Below, piece by piece: positions 35,895-47,662 of a stretch of 64,000 bases of DNA. Within the stretch, counting starts at the first letter, position 1. The number at the start of each line of letters is the position of its first letter. Source of the stretch: Anadara kagoshimensis (lineage: Eukaryota; Mollusca; Bivalvia; Arcoida; Arcidae); NCBI GenBank assembly GCA_021292105.1, contig CM037867.1, forward strand, positions 16,630,928 through 16,694,927, read 5' to 3'. The notes under the pieces were generated by a model. That model was given only the letters and a program-made list of their open reading frames with translations, was not told the DNA's origin and did not search any database. Both the position numbers and the translations under genes were made by a program.

Positions 35895-36590
35895 TTCTCT
35901 ATTTTTCATGGTTTAGAATTTATCAACAGCTTTTTTAATTCTTCATCTGTGAGATGAATTTGTCCCTCCTGAAATAATTCTGATAATGCAGTCAACATTG
36001 GTCTAGCTATGGGTAGAACGCAGCTTGGTTACAACAGGGTTCATCAGTGAAAACAGCCTCTCAGGACTCAGAGATGATTTTGGTGTCTGACAGAGGAATT
36101 CACAATATTTACAGAAATATTTTCTTCTTGTTGCACTGAAATTAAGCCAGGGAAGATTTATCTTGTGTCTCCGACTACTGAACATTCTGCTATCATGCAC
36201 AAAAACTTTAGACTGAGGTTCATCAGATTCAAAGTCCAAATTAGAGTCACAATTGGCATAAGGCTCAACAATAAGAGAAACATTTTCAGTCGCAACCTGA
36301 ATGACTTTGTTCACCACATGTTCATCACCATTGTTTTCTTGGACTTCAGTTAACAGCTGGGACTGAATGGGTATTGTCAACAGATGTAGATGCTGTTTCA
36401 CTACATGGACAGTGTTGATTGTGACCAGCAATGAAAAAAAAACTGAAAATAAAGCCGGGTCTGGGGGCTGCAGGTCCCCAGTGGGGTTCAGGGGCAGCAC
36501 CCCGATGGGGGGACCAGGGTGCGAAGCCGAAAATGGTTTTAAGCATTTTAGAGGGCCCCCAGGATGCTCAAAAATGCAAGGATTTTTCAC
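35895..36590 (-). pseudogene. hAT-family transposase remnant
   Basis: The minus-strand frame (36590-36003) has a proline/glycine-rich start from a GC-rich tract. A zinc-finger-like WLNFSATRRKYFCKYCEFLC follows, as in the TTF-type finger of hAT transposases. Then, without the central catalytic region, comes SPERLFSLMNPVVTKLRS, which resembles the C-terminal dimerisation motif. After a frame change the reading goes on to about 35910 (MLTALSELFQEGQIHLTDEE). So N- and C-terminal pieces are fused by a large internal deletion. It has no transposase activity. Confidence 0.72.
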
Positions 36591-36963
36591 ATAAAAATAC
36601 AGATCTTTCTAACCATTCCCATACATTTTTTATACCTTTATCAACGAATCCCAGTCAATGACCCGGGACACCATTTTTTTAAATGCTGATAGCATGGGTT
36701 TTCATCCGTTAAATAAAACCAAGTTGGTGATTGGACAGCTGGAAACACTTTATCCAATGAAATTTATGCTTAGAATGTGGGACCGTTGTGGAAACAGATG
36801 GACTCGAAAATGTTCCGGAATTAAATCTCGTGAAAATGACACAAAAAATCGGATCTTCAACACACAATCGGAAATCCGTTTTAAAACGGAAAGAAATCAT
36901 CACTGCATGGAATATAACTTGACATATTTTCAGACAGACTCGCACCTACCGACTGAGACTTTT

Positions 36964-37028
36964 TGGAGTGGAGTGGAGTGGAGTGGAGTGGAGTGGAGTG
37001 GAGTGGAGTGGAGTGGAGTGGAGTGGAG
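36964..37028. repeat. (GGAGT)n 5-bp satellite-like run
   Basis: About thirteen perfect GGAGT units. They encode a WSGVE repeat in one open frame, which I consider non-coding. Confidence 0.95.
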
Positions 37029-37084
37029 TAATGGTATTTTACCCCCCAATCAAGATTTTTCACTTATTTTGAGGCGGTCAGTTC

Positions 37085-37260
37085 TGAGATGGTGGAGGAA
37101 ACCAGAGTGCCCGAAGAAAACCACCGACCTTCGGCAAGTGAACTGACAATCTTTCTCACACTAGGATCTGTCCCGAGTGGGATTCAAACCCAGGCGATGA
37201 GAGGCACTGTGATCCGTAAGCGCGCACTTTAGACCACTCGGCCACCAAAGCCCCTGAGAC
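37085..37260 (-). repeat. tRNA-derived SINE (Ser/Leu-like head)
   Basis: Minus strand: 'ggtggccgagtggtctaaag' (box A of type II tRNAs), then 'gggtttgaatcccactcggg' (box B). The tail to the left shares 'tctcacactaggat' and 'ggtggaggaaacc' with 7494-7620. There is no full acceptor pairing, so it is a SINE and not a tRNA gene. Confidence 0.75.
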
Positions 37261-38849
37261 TTTTGGAGAAAACAGTATTGATTTTCAAACAGCCTTAAGC
37301 TGTTTTCTTGCTTATTTTTCGTCTGAAGTACACCGAATTGTCCGACATTTCCTACTTTCGATTTTGACAAGACAGGTTCACAACTGTGACAACTAACTTG
37401 TGAGTACTATCGGAAACATGTCAGATATGGTACATTCAGTTAAAGAAAGATAGCTCCAAGAGGACTAAATGACTATAATACGTTATCGATATAATTATGT
37501 AAAGTAGGGCAATCATTATTTACTTTAGATTGACTACTGACGCAAGTTTTTTTTTTTTCATTTAATGTATCGGAATTATTCATGCATTTTACCAGTTGAT
37601 CGAAACTGAGAAAAAATAGCAAGCATTTTTGGGAAAGAACATAAATTTTTGCCATTGTGATTGGAGACAAATTGCGGCCCCAAATTAAGCAGATCGACAG
37701 CCATGGACAGTTGTTCGAAACACTGCTGCACCATAAATGCATACAGATCATTCATATTATAAAAGCCTGCACCATAAAATACTGCCCAACTACTATTTCT
37801 ATCAAGAATTTATATTGGAAAAATAATTGTGGATAAAGCTGAATAACCACTAAATAAAGTCCAAAACTAACTACATTCAACTTAAATCAAGTCCTCTTAG
37901 TTAGTCGCTGTAGACAACAATGTAAATTTTGATGGTGGTCACCATGATTCAAGTTTTTCATTCAGGTTGCCAGGGTGATGACCCTCTCCCATAATTTCTA
38001 GGATTTATCAACACAGAAACTTTATGAGTTTTTGTTTACAATGGATGTTGTGCTGATTTATTGTGATTACAAATATTTGAATATTTAAATTTTTCTGTTC
38101 TTGTTTTCAAGATTCTATCTCCATCTTATCAAGGTGTTTTGAAGTTACATGTATGTTGTATAAATTTATGAACACATCAGCCCATTAAAAAAATTTATTC
38201 AACACTCGTTCTTATAAAAATGGGTCAAAGACTCAATGGCCATGGGCTGGGTTGTTTTTTAAATTTCTATTGAATGGGTGTAAAGTGTAGAAGGAATTTT
38301 AAATAATTGCACAAAGCAAGGTGCACAAGTTGTTTTTGTTTTTTTTTAATACTTCACAGAAAGTTATAAAATGGGAATATGTCCAACAATGACAATATAT
38401 ATGAAAGAGTAATGAAACAAGTATATATATGTAATAGGAAAATCTCAATCATTTTAACATTTTCTAAAGCTACAGTAAGTTGAAAAAATGTGCACCAGAA
38501 ACTTTACATTGAAATGGACTGGATGATATGGACAGTACAGGACAGAAAGGCAAAAGGGTAACAGCACTAGCTTTCCAGACTTTCATCCAGTAGCTAATAA
38601 ACCAATGATTTTTAGAACATAAACATTTTTGTAGTTTTCTTTCATATATGTATAATAATCCTATTTTTTAAAGATTTGAAATTTAAAACCTGTCACAGTA
38701 GGATTTAATGGCATAAAGGTTTTATTACATCATTTGAAGTCAGGTGCACATCTTTGATAATCTTTTGATAAATACAGTACAAAGTTTCAAATTCTGGAAA
38801 AATGGGGAAAAAAATACTGAAATATTTCCATAAAGTCAGGTTCACATCT

Positions 38850-38858
38850 TATATATAT

Positions 38859-38903
<45 letters not shown>
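38850..38903. repeat. (TA)n microsatellite
   Basis: About 25 TA units, with one break near the start. Confidence 0.95.
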
Positions 38904-38905
<2 letters not shown>

Positions 38906-39126
38906 AGAAGTTGAGTTCACAAAGTAGGTACCCTATTTTCCCCGCTCACCAGCCCGCCCGTCATTGCACTATGTGCAACCCCATTTTTACAAAATTTTTT
39001 CCTCTAGTCCCTTTTTACCTAGTCCCTTGAAGTAGCTTCAACCCAATTGCATTACTGGCAGCGTACAAATTATTAACTATTTCAGTGAATAGTGCAAAAC
39101 TGATTTACTCAGTAAACAACACTTAC

Positions 39127-39263
39127 CAATGTATTTTCTCCAAATATTTGAAATAATAGATGTAGCACCTTCCATTCTTCATTCTGTTTGTTCTATCTAT
39201 TGCTTCTTCTTCGGATATTCTCTCTCCAACATACTCTAGGAGGAAATCTCCTTTGTCAAATTT
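39127..39263 (-). CDS. SET gene, N-terminal SET-domain exon (KMT5A/SETD8-like)
   Basis: Minus strand; acceptor 'gtctttacaaccag', donor tg|gtaagt, 137 nt. It encodes KFDKGDFLLEYVGERISEEE, then MKNGRCYIYYFKYLEKIH. The KGD-F-x-x-EY-x-G start and the C-Y-x-YYF-x-YL end match the KMT5A/SETD8 SET domain, which monomethylates histone H4 lysine 20. The frame stays open upstream to about 39390 (including RGLKFFTQRL), so a longer first exon is possible. Earlier exons of this gene were not found to the right. Confidence 0.85.
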
Positions 39264-39544
39264 CTGGTTGTAAAGACACCATTTCCGGTCCCATTTCCGG
39301 TCATGCGCAACCAATCTTTGTGTGAAGAACTTCAAACCGCGGTAAATGGCGAAGCACGATCCACATACACGGATGTCTTGAATTCGGTGTCAAATGCGAC
39401 ATCAATAAATTTTACCTTTTTTCACATAAGAAGGGTTTAAATTTTTGAAAAAAATGAAAATCGAAATGCGGACCTGTCTGAAGTCCGCACTTAGTTTTAG
39501 AGTCTGCACTTGGAAGGTGTGTATTCATACCGAAGTCTGCATTT

Positions 39545-39554
39545 GACACAACTT

Positions 39555-39600
<46 letters not shown>
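39545..39600. repeat. (CA)n microsatellite
   Basis: About 25 CA units, preceded by gtctgcatttgacacaactt, similar in theme to 21688-21740. Confidence 0.95.
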
Positions 39601-39602
<2 letters not shown>

Positions 39603-39734
39603 GACAACCCAAATACACACTTAATGGCTAAATTGATTCACATTGAGAAAACAACCAATCCCGACTGTAGATATAAATATATGTTCATACAGTACGTAAT
39701 TAATTCCGTTGTTATGAAAAACAAATATACTAAT

Positions 39735-39840
39735 CCATGTCCGAATTAAAACCCAAAAGCAAAAGAAAAAACTTTAGAACCGACAAGTTAGGTTTGACAC
39801 GCGAGACCATGTGCTACGGAAGAGAAAACAACGTTTGTCT
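39735..39840 (+). repeat. Dispersed module of about 110 bp, copy 3
   Basis: 'aatccatgtccgaattaaaa', gaaccgacaagttaggtttg and 'acacgcgagacc' align with the other copies. Confidence 0.6.
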
Positions 39841-40121
39841 AGCTAGCTACACCATCTTGTTATATGTTTAATGATTTTGAAATCATTGCTTAGTGCCTTG
39901 TACCTTGATAAAAAAATATCCAGGATATATTTAATGCTAAAGTTTCATGTTCCTTTTAATCCAATAATTGATTTCACAAATAGCATTTAGATTGGGTATG
40001 CTTAGTCTTCCGGATCACATGACCTCACTTCCTTAATTATTTTGATTTGAAAAGGATTGGACTGTTTATGTTCGATATGTTTAAAAATCTTAATTATGAA
40101 TATTATGAAATGTGTTTTCAG

Positions 40122-40175
40122 ATTTTTTTAAACTTCATCGACAGTTACAAAAAGAATCACTAAAGAATAAACAAG
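40122..40175 (+). CDS. Gene B stalk exon 1
   Basis: 54 nt between a 'tgtgttttcag' acceptor and a g|gtacag donor, phase 1 at both ends. It encodes FFKLHRQLQKESLKNKQ after a split Asp. The residues are hydrophilic and helix-prone, as in the neck between a membrane anchor and lectin heads. Small symmetric phase-1 exons like this can be added or skipped without shifting the frame. Confidence 0.6.
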
Positions 40176-40676
40176 GTACAGTAAATTGTCGTGTTCATGG
40201 AAATAGATAGACAGTAGCAAAAATAACAAAAACGGTTTTTTCTATTCGAAATACCATTCAGATTGTTTCAGTACTCAAAGCATACAATTGCATTTAGATA
40301 ATCGGACTATGATGCCTACATTGATTTTACTTCATTTTAATAAGTAACAAACGAAGATAAAGCTATTATTTTATCAAAACGTCCTGCACAAATAATGCGT
40401 TTCATAACGTGAAGCATCGTTGATCTCCATTGTATGCAACAATATTGTTCATTTTTTTAAAAACCTTTGCTATTTGTCAATTTGTAAATGTTTACCGAAA
40501 ATGACAGATTAACACTTTGTTTTACATCTAGAACTTTTAGCGTATTATAATGTATCCTAGGTTTCTTTTGTCATTTTTATATCTGAAGTTTTCACTACAA
40601 AAATAAATTTTAATTAAATAAATTATTTAATGAAGAATTTTTTTTATCATATTTATTTCTTGATATCTATTTTTAG

Positions 40677-40751
40677 AAGTAGCACAAGCAAGATTTCAGA
40701 CGACGCTTTTAAATAAGAAAGTGATGGCTTTTAAGGAAAAAATGGAAAATG
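40677..40751 (+). CDS. Gene B stalk exon 2
   Basis: 75 nt between a 'tctatttttag' acceptor and a g|gtaata donor, phase 1 at both ends. It encodes VAQARFQTTLLNKKVMAFKE and KMEN. The spacing of hydrophobic residues (V, F, L-L, V, F, M) suggests a short coiled coil. Confidence 0.62.
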
Positions 40752-41375
40752 GTAATAATAAAGATTTACATTAATTTCATTAAAAATGCATATATGTTCA
40801 AATCACAATTAACAAACAAAGCGAAAACCTTTAAAAGTGGTAAATGAAGGAGCACAAATGCGGTTGCATCACGTCACTTTGATTTTGGTTTAAGTATTTT
40901 TTTCCGAAACAGACGTCTAAGTGATGTAACATTATTGTAGGTATAATCTGTAATTTGTTCAACCCCTTGAATAAAATTTAATTCACAATATTGGTTCGAG
41001 CACTATTACGAAATATTCGTCTAGTGCCGCGACATCAATACGGGTATTATATTATTTTTAGGTCTCTGAGAACTCAAATTACATTGGACAAAGTTTTTGT
41101 GTATATTTACGCATGTGATGTTACTAAGACTCTTAAACAAGAAAATAATCAAATATAGTGGTAGATTTTTTAAATAAAATTGACATTTTAGATTTATGTG
41201 AGAATATTTATGTTATAGTGAATATTTTATTATAATTAAATCATTTTAAAATCTGCCATTACATAAGTATTCAAAATAAGTAAAATATAAATAAGATATG
41301 AAATGTTGGCACAGTATTCTGAGTGTAAGAATACGTCAAGTTTTAATTTCACTTCATTATATTTTTCTGTTTCAG

Positions 41376-41405
41376 ATTATTGTTACAAAGGTTTAAAAGA
41401 AACAG
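41376..41405 (+). CDS. Gene B stalk exon 3 (30 nt, contains Cys)
   Basis: A 30-nt exon between 'ttctgtttcag' and g|gtttgt, phase 1 at both ends, reading DYCYKGLKET with its split codons. The single Cys just before the lectin heads could make an interchain disulfide. It rests on splice signals and matching phase only, hence the lower confidence. Confidence 0.5.
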
Positions 41406-42210
41406 GTTTGTTTTAATACAGTCACTCTCTTAAAAGATACATCTACATAAGAGTCACCAGATTGTAAAGGCCAATAAAGTCGTCTCTGAGCTGTGCATTA
41501 AACATGTTTTTAATCCCGTATATAAAAGGACACGAGCTTAAAAAGGTCACTTTTACAGATTCCCGCATAAGGTTTTTATAGGCAAGGTCTATTATAAAAT
41601 TATTGTATATCAACTAAGAATGATAGATTGTGTTAGTTAATTCCAAAATTATTCCTTATTGCTCAATTGCACTAAATGGACATGATGGAATCCAAATCTT
41701 TGTGAATAGTTTCGGATACAAAATCCTGATAAAATAAAGACATTGCATATTGGTCAAATCCACAGTCATTGAATATTTACTGAATGTGTAAAACGTGGGA
41801 TGGTTGTGTCTCTACAAAAATGCTATACCGGAGATTGTCTGTCTTAATTCCGTATAGCCAACGTTTCCAATATGTATTTGCATTTTGTTGTCTTGAATCT
41901 ACTATCAGTTTAGACTGTGGTTTGTTCTCATTTGTAACCAACTACATGTTTTAAAGTTTCAGTTGATAATTAATTGGAAAAAAAACACCGGTTATAATAT
42001 CTACATGGACTCGTGTGACCTTCTAGTCATTGAATGTTACATTTATGCAATATAAAAATAAAGACAAAGGAATGTTATTTTCATGCTTAAACTCCAGACC
42101 TTCGGTTTAAAAATTAAAAACGCAATTTGATCTTGAGATTTAACTGTTAATATTTAACAGAACTTTCAATTAATAAAATTTAAAAGTAAATTTATTCTTT
42201 ATATATTAAG

Positions 42211-42299
42211 GCATTGGGTACTGCTGCATAGATTGGAGCGACTTAAATAAAGGGTGTTTTAAAATAAGCATGGAACCTAAGAACTGGTATGAAGCAGAG
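42211..42299 (+). CDS. Gene B, CTLD1 exon 1
   Basis: After 'atatattaag' the phase-1 exon reads GYCCIDWSDLNKGCFKISME, then PKNWYEAE, ending in phase 0 at gag|gtaata. This is the start of a C-type lectin domain: the C-x-x-x-W-x3-...-C-F strand and the W-x-x-A first helix. Confidence 0.82.
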
Positions 42300-42906
42300 G
42301 TAATATTTCATGAGTTTTGTACATAACATTAAAATAAGATTAGTCATGATTAACAAACTGCGAATGTGACAGCATGATAGATCTACAGGAGCAAGAAAAT
42401 CCCTTTTACATATCGAATGACACAATTTTGCGATTATACGTTTGATGTCATAATGATTGTTGCCAATGTAAACTATATCAATCATACACAAGTTTAAAAA
42501 TAAAATTATGGGAAAAGCCACTTCTATAAAGAGACTATCTGTTTATACTGACCAGTAGAATTGTCTCCCAATTGTTTATTATTCATATTATTTGAACCTT
42601 TGTAAAAAGGCCACCTGTATATTAAGGTTACTTTTACCCGATCCTTGGGTGGCCTTTATAGACAGGTTTGATTGTATATAATTACAGGTAACCACTATGT
42701 TAAGCAACGTTTGTATGTTATCTACTCACATAATCTGATATAGGATATATGCGGCGATAAATTTGGAAGGCATCGTTTTCTCTTAAACCTGTAGTAAAAT
42801 ATTTATTACAGGATTAATGAAGCAAAAGTATGTTTGTTGATGGACTTTGTCATAAAAATATTTATCATTTAAAAAGTTGTATGGATATGTATTAACCTTT
42901 TCTCAG

Positions 42907-42997
42907 GTTGGCTGTCGTGAAATAGGGAACCTGGCTACTGTAGATGATTCTAAACCCTACAAATATCTGACATCAATATTCGACAATTTTGAAATGC
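42907..42997 (+). CDS. Gene B, CTLD1 exon 2
   Basis: Phase-0 entry after 'ccttttctcag', phase-1 exit at c|gtaagt. It reads VGCREIGNLATVDDSKPYKY, LTSIFDNFEM. This is the classic C-x3-G-x-LATV strand of C-type lectins, followed by the second helix. Confidence 0.87.
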
Positions 42998-43580
42998 GTA
43001 AGTAAACTAAATAAGACGCATTATGTCATAATAAATTATCTTTTGGAAAACCAAGTCTCGCTTGCCTAGTGGAGTCCCACTTCATTTGCTAGTTTCTTTT
43101 TTGTTTTGGGATTGTGAGTTGAACATTGACCATTTTGCTTCTAATGTGTCGGACGAATTGGATAAATAGTTTACGAATAAATACTAAAACAAATTATATT
43201 AAACAAATGCTTCTTTGCGGAGGAAGGTTTAAAGCCTTCTGCTGCTTTCAAAGAGTTAAAATAGATAACGTATCTGTGTGTTTTAGTATTTTATTAGTAA
43301 AATAGTCACTTTAAATTTTTTGAAAATGTGACACACACACTATATATATATATAGTTTAAATAATAAGTCTTGCACATGGTAGTACATAATCCAAAATAA
43401 TGATAAGACTTAAATGGAATTAAAAAAATGTATTACTACATTTTACTCAACTAGTTTTCTTGATATTAGTTTAAATTTATAAAGTATACAGGAGTATACA
43501 GTTGATTATTGTAGCTATGTTAAAGTCACATGACGTGATTTTGACGTCATAATGGGAAATGAGTGTAATTGTCCTACTGC

Positions 43581-44024
43581 TTAACTTGCATTTAATTTGG
43601 CTCTCAATTTCGTTTTAAAAAAGGACTCTGATTTCTCTTTTCCTCTTAGTGATTTTTTCATGAATAAGTACATGGGGAAATGGTAAATGTTTGGTTTTTT
43701 CCCGAGCACATTGTCTAATATGTGCACTAAGATGTATTTGATCATATTCTGGTTGATGTATTTGTTGCCTATAGACTGTGATTCTAAGTCGCAACTTGTT
43801 TCTGTTTGACCCACATAATGTTCTCCACGACACTGACATCTGATGATATAAATCAAATTATCACTCCTGCAGTCCATGTTTGCATTGACGTTGAAAAGAA
43901 AACCATCAATAAGGCGTTTTGATTGACCTTCTTCTAAGTTTATACTTGTTCCACAATTTGATCTTCCACATCTTTTGATTTCATAGAATTCTTCGTTAGA
44001 ACAGAATCTTGCTTTTGTCAGCAT
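43581..44024 (-). pseudogene. GIY-YIG endonuclease part of the Penelope-like element
   Basis: An intact 147-residue frame with a CCH-type linker (CGRSNCGTS), the IYII/HYVGQT GIY-YIG core and a basic tail. In Penelope elements this domain nicks the target for reverse transcription. The catalytic Arg that normally follows (T-x-L-R-x-R) reads TSCDLESQ here, so this copy is probably inactive. Confidence 0.88.
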
Positions 44025-44521
44025 TTTTCGAATACGTTTGTTATGAACATTGGAATGCTGTTGTAGATGTGCTTAAACAATTTAGGGTTCTTTGGATAGA
44101 ATGTAGACACAAACGAGATGTTTTTTATTATTTCTTATTTGAATCCTTCGTAGTTATTTTCAAGTAGATCTAGCTTTTGAAATACCATGACTGATTAATT
44201 GTTCAGGATAAATTGCTTCTAAAAAGAATCCATTTAATCCCTGTAATCTAGTGTTAAGTGTATGGTTCTTTGATATTAATATGCAAAGTCTCCCAGCTAA
44301 AGTATAAGGTATACTCTGTGTCGCAGGTGCCAAGATTCACATTCCAGACATTGTTTTGTATCCGTAGTTTTGTAGAACATATCCGGTTGGATATTTTGTT
44401 TACGATCTATTTTCACTAGAACGGCTAAGAACGGTAATTGAATGGGGTCAGATTCCATTGTGAAAGTGATTGAAGGATGAAGAAAGAATGAAATAAGTTA
44501 AGTGAATCTCTGTCTTTTTTT

Positions 44522-45131
44522 TCAAATGATAAAACAGTCATCTAGGAATCTTTTGCAGTTTGATTCAATATAAGTTCGTTCTTCTTGACAGATTATTGAT
44601 TGTATTTGTTCATACATATTTTCTTCTAAATATCCGAAGGCATATAGGAGCAACTTTTGTTCCCATGGCTGTTCCCATCTTTTGCTTGTAACGATTATTA
44701 TCAAAATGTATATAATTGTTTTCAAGAATGAATTGTAGACCATTGATGATGAAGTATTTCTGTATTCGTTCAGGCAAGAGTTCTGTGTGTTTGTTTAACC
44801 AATATTTTTTTTACTTTTTCCGAAATCAATGCGGAATATTTAAATAATGATTTGTTACATCCAATGAAAGTGAAATAGAATTTTCTACAGTGTCTGATGG
44901 TAAATTATTTAAGAAATCAACTATATGCCGTATATAACTTTGGATTTTATTGTCATATGGTTTTAGGAGAATATCGATAAAGTTACTGAGACTACGTGCT
45001 TCACCAACGGGTCCTGCTACAATCGGTCGTAGTTTAAGATCATTTAGTCGAGAAATTTCAATATAGTTTGATTTACCATTCGAACATGCATTATTATTTA
45101 TATTGCTTTTATGGAATTTAAAAAAAACCAT
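44522..45131 (-). pseudogene. Reverse transcriptase part of the Penelope-like element
   Basis: Two open pieces (45131-44826 and 44743-44522) carry the RT fingers and palm: RPIVAGP, DVTNHYLNIPH, then the MGTAMGTK box in a shifted frame and the FLDD active-site pair. At least one frameshift lies between 44826 and 44680. Confidence 0.88.
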
Positions 45132-47436
45132 AAAAGATGTTTTCCTTGCAATGAAAATAGACTAGATAATTTTTTTCCCTTATCTTCTTATCGTTTTTGT
45201 GGATCATATACAATTTTGCCGAGTTTAGGTGACCTTATATCGTTGTTATCTTTATTATCGTTTTAATTCATAATTTACGGTAATATTCTTTACCCATGAT
45301 TACAACAGCATTTTTGTCAGCTTCTTTGATAATTATATTTTTATCATCATAAATGATTTCCATCGCTTTTTGGTGAAGTTGCAACTTTTTGATAATAAAC
45401 TGAGGTCAATCAATTTTTTTTTAAATGTTCAATATATTGATCTAATTCCTGGACTCTTCCTTTTTCTAGAGTTAAGGTTCCTTTGTTCCTGGCTATGCAT
45501 GACTCTTTTGTTTTATTGTCTTAATAAAACTAAGTTTATCTTAATCTTCTAAAAACAGTTTAAATATCGTTTTCTATTACTTGAATTTTGTGAGATTTTG
45601 GTGTTGGTCTTGATTTTAGTCCTTTTTTGAAATTTTAATTTCGTATACATATAATTTGCGGCTTGATAAATTGATAATGTTTGATTGATTTCGTTTTATC
45701 ACCTAAGGGATGGATGGTTGGGCGTCTCCCTAAAAAGGACTAGAAGATTAATAAGTGTTTAGATGTTGGTTCTCATAGATATCCTCTTCCCCGTAATGGC
45801 AGGAATAATCATATGTTGGTTCAAAGTAGTTTTGATTATCCCCTGGATATCTTCTCCGATAATAGTTTGGCTGATGAACTGTCCAATATTGACTACGTGT
45901 GAGATTTGATTGAGAATAACGGTTGTGGTAGCTTTTATTACATTTCCACCTTTACCATGTTTCGGAACAGTTTTCTTTTGTTAAACTAATTGTTACTTGT
46001 TTTTTGTGTACTAGGTTTTCTTCCAATTATCACTGTTGGCATTTGCTACATTTTATATTTAGTTTTTTTTTCTTTGTAAATGGACTTTTGTCATTAGGTT
46101 TTACTAAAATTTGTTTCATATTGACAGAACACATTTTTTCATTTTTTTAACCAACGCTGAATTGAAATTTTTCCTGCTTAAAGACACTCATTTTTATACG
46201 TATCTTGGATATGTATATGTATTAATTCGTTAGTTTAATTTTTTTAAGTATCTTCCAAAATTATGTTTTCTATTTACGTTCTTGATAATTCGTACAGGAT
46301 AGTTCAATTGAGAAACAACGGTGTGTAATATCAACAATAAAGATTAATCTATTTCGCCCAACCGATTTTGTCATTTTTTTTTCAAAACAGTCGTAGTTCG
46401 TTTATAAATTGGTGTAAAATGATTTATATTTGTCTTTTCTTTTGATCATGGGTGACATCACTTGTTTCTCTGAACAAACAGTACATAACACATATGTTTT
46501 GTGTAAAATTACGTTTAAAAATATCTATCACACATTTTTCTAACTATAGATACTTACAGGATTGAGATACTGATACCTGTCGACGTTTAGGTTTATTTGA
46601 TAATAAAAAGTAGCCTCACTTCTTTGTACATAAAATTTAAATAGTCTTGAATTACCATCAAAGATCTAGAATGGAACGATATAATGCTACATTCTCAAAT
46701 ATGCATCTACCAGTCACTGAATTCCTTTCAATGTTTATAACAACAACAAATATTTTATGTTTCAATTTGAAAAACTTTTTTTCATACTTATCTACCCTTC
46801 AGCTTTTAAACCTGGTATAATTTGGCAATCTTCCCAAAGGGGTCATGAAAAAACGCTGCCAATTCGGAACTAACAAAGTATTAAAAAAAGAAAATAAGAA
46901 GAGGCATTTATAGACATGTAATTGCTATCATTAAAAGTAACTATTATCATCTGATCCCAGATTTTATCAGAGAGAAACTTGCATTCACTTACGTTCACGT
47001 TATACTAATAAATCTTAAGATTGTAAGTTTGTTATGGGTATAATTTTAACAATGAAAATATATACTAGTATAACCCGTACATTCTATGAATCTACAACAC
47101 ATGTAATAAGGTTTAGATACAGACACAAAAACAAAAATGCCGATTATATAGCTATGTTTGAAATAATTAAAATAGAAGCAGCAAAGCAACAGCATGTGAA
47201 CAAATTGCGGCGGCAGCGATACTTTGGCTTTATTAAGTTCGCAATTGCCAGGATTGCGATGACCCTTTTTCATGCGCCGCCTTATTACTAAATTATTCGA
47301 TACTGTATGTACGTGACACACCACAAAAAGAGTATCAATTCAATATTTCTTTAAATATATGTTGCTAGACATCGTCAGGTATAGGCATATCTGTATTTTA
47401 TGATTTTGCATTTTATGATCAACCATTTTTTTCCAG

Positions 47437-47662
47437 ATATAGCATTCTGGATTGGACTTTATAGTTATGCTTACAAAAATGAATTCAAATGGATAGAAAC
47501 AGATTCTGCTTTGGAATTGAAAGACACTTACGGATATTTTCTCAGAGAATCAAATGATCTAGCTGTTAACGGTTGTGTTAAAATAGGTTTTGTGAATGGT
47601 CATACGTACAGATTAGTTGATGCTCTTTGTTATACCCACTCAGGATCAGTATGTCAAATTGA
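47437..47662 (+). CDS. Gene B, CTLD1 exon 3
   Basis: After 'ttttttccag' it continues in phase 1: AFWIGLYSYAYKNEFKWIET, then NGCVKIGF and ALCYTHSGSVCQI. The WIGL motif, the W of the core and the last two disulfide cysteines of a C-type lectin fold are all here. The calcium/sugar motif (EPN or QPD) is absent, so this head probably does not bind sugar in the usual way. The donor is ga|gtaagt: if not spliced, the same bases read GAG TAA and end the protein, giving a one-lectin form. Confidence 0.88.

Larger units (their letters stand above)
21008..40121 (+). other. 19-kb gap between hydrophobic exon and stalk exons of gene B
   Basis: If gene B is continuous this is one large intron. It contains the minisatellite, SINEs, two long dispersed-repeat copies, two MITEs, an hAT remnant and a complete set of minus-strand SET-gene exons. 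I found no plus-strand exon of gene B in it. Stretches 22100-22690, 27120-28190, 31090-31730 and 37270-38840 hold nothing recognisable beyond AT-rich DNA. Confidence 0.5.
43580..46130 (-). mobile_element. Penelope-like element with GIY-YIG domain, decayed
   Basis: Minus strand, 5' to 3'. A hydrophilic N-terminal piece lies around 46000-45750 and IKEADKNAVVIMGKEYY near 45290 (the PLE motif before the RT). RT motifs follow: LKLRPIVAGPVGEARSLSNF and LSLDVTNHYLNIPH (45131-44826), KMGTAMGTKVAP (about 44680, frame-shifted) and FLDDCFII (44530). The C-terminus (44024-43581) is a GIY-YIG nuclease with CGRSNCGT, NLIYIIRC and HYVGQT. Several frameshifts and stops separate the pieces, so the copy is dead. 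It sits in the lectin intron 42998-47436, on the opposite strand. Confidence 0.9.

Noticed and set aside
36658-37146. 162-residue open frame with WSGVE repeats
   Set aside because: It crosses a GGAGT microsatellite and a SINE tail and has no recognisable domain.
37165-37256. tRNA-Ser/Leu gene on the minus strand
   Set aside because: Boxes A and B are good, but the acceptor arms do not pair and a SINE-type tail is attached.
39510-39749. Frame with a Thr-His run
   Set aside because: It is the (CA)n microsatellite.
47034-47324. Overlapping frames on both strands before the CTLD1 last exon
   Set aside because: No domain or splice evidence; possibly an unknown repeat.
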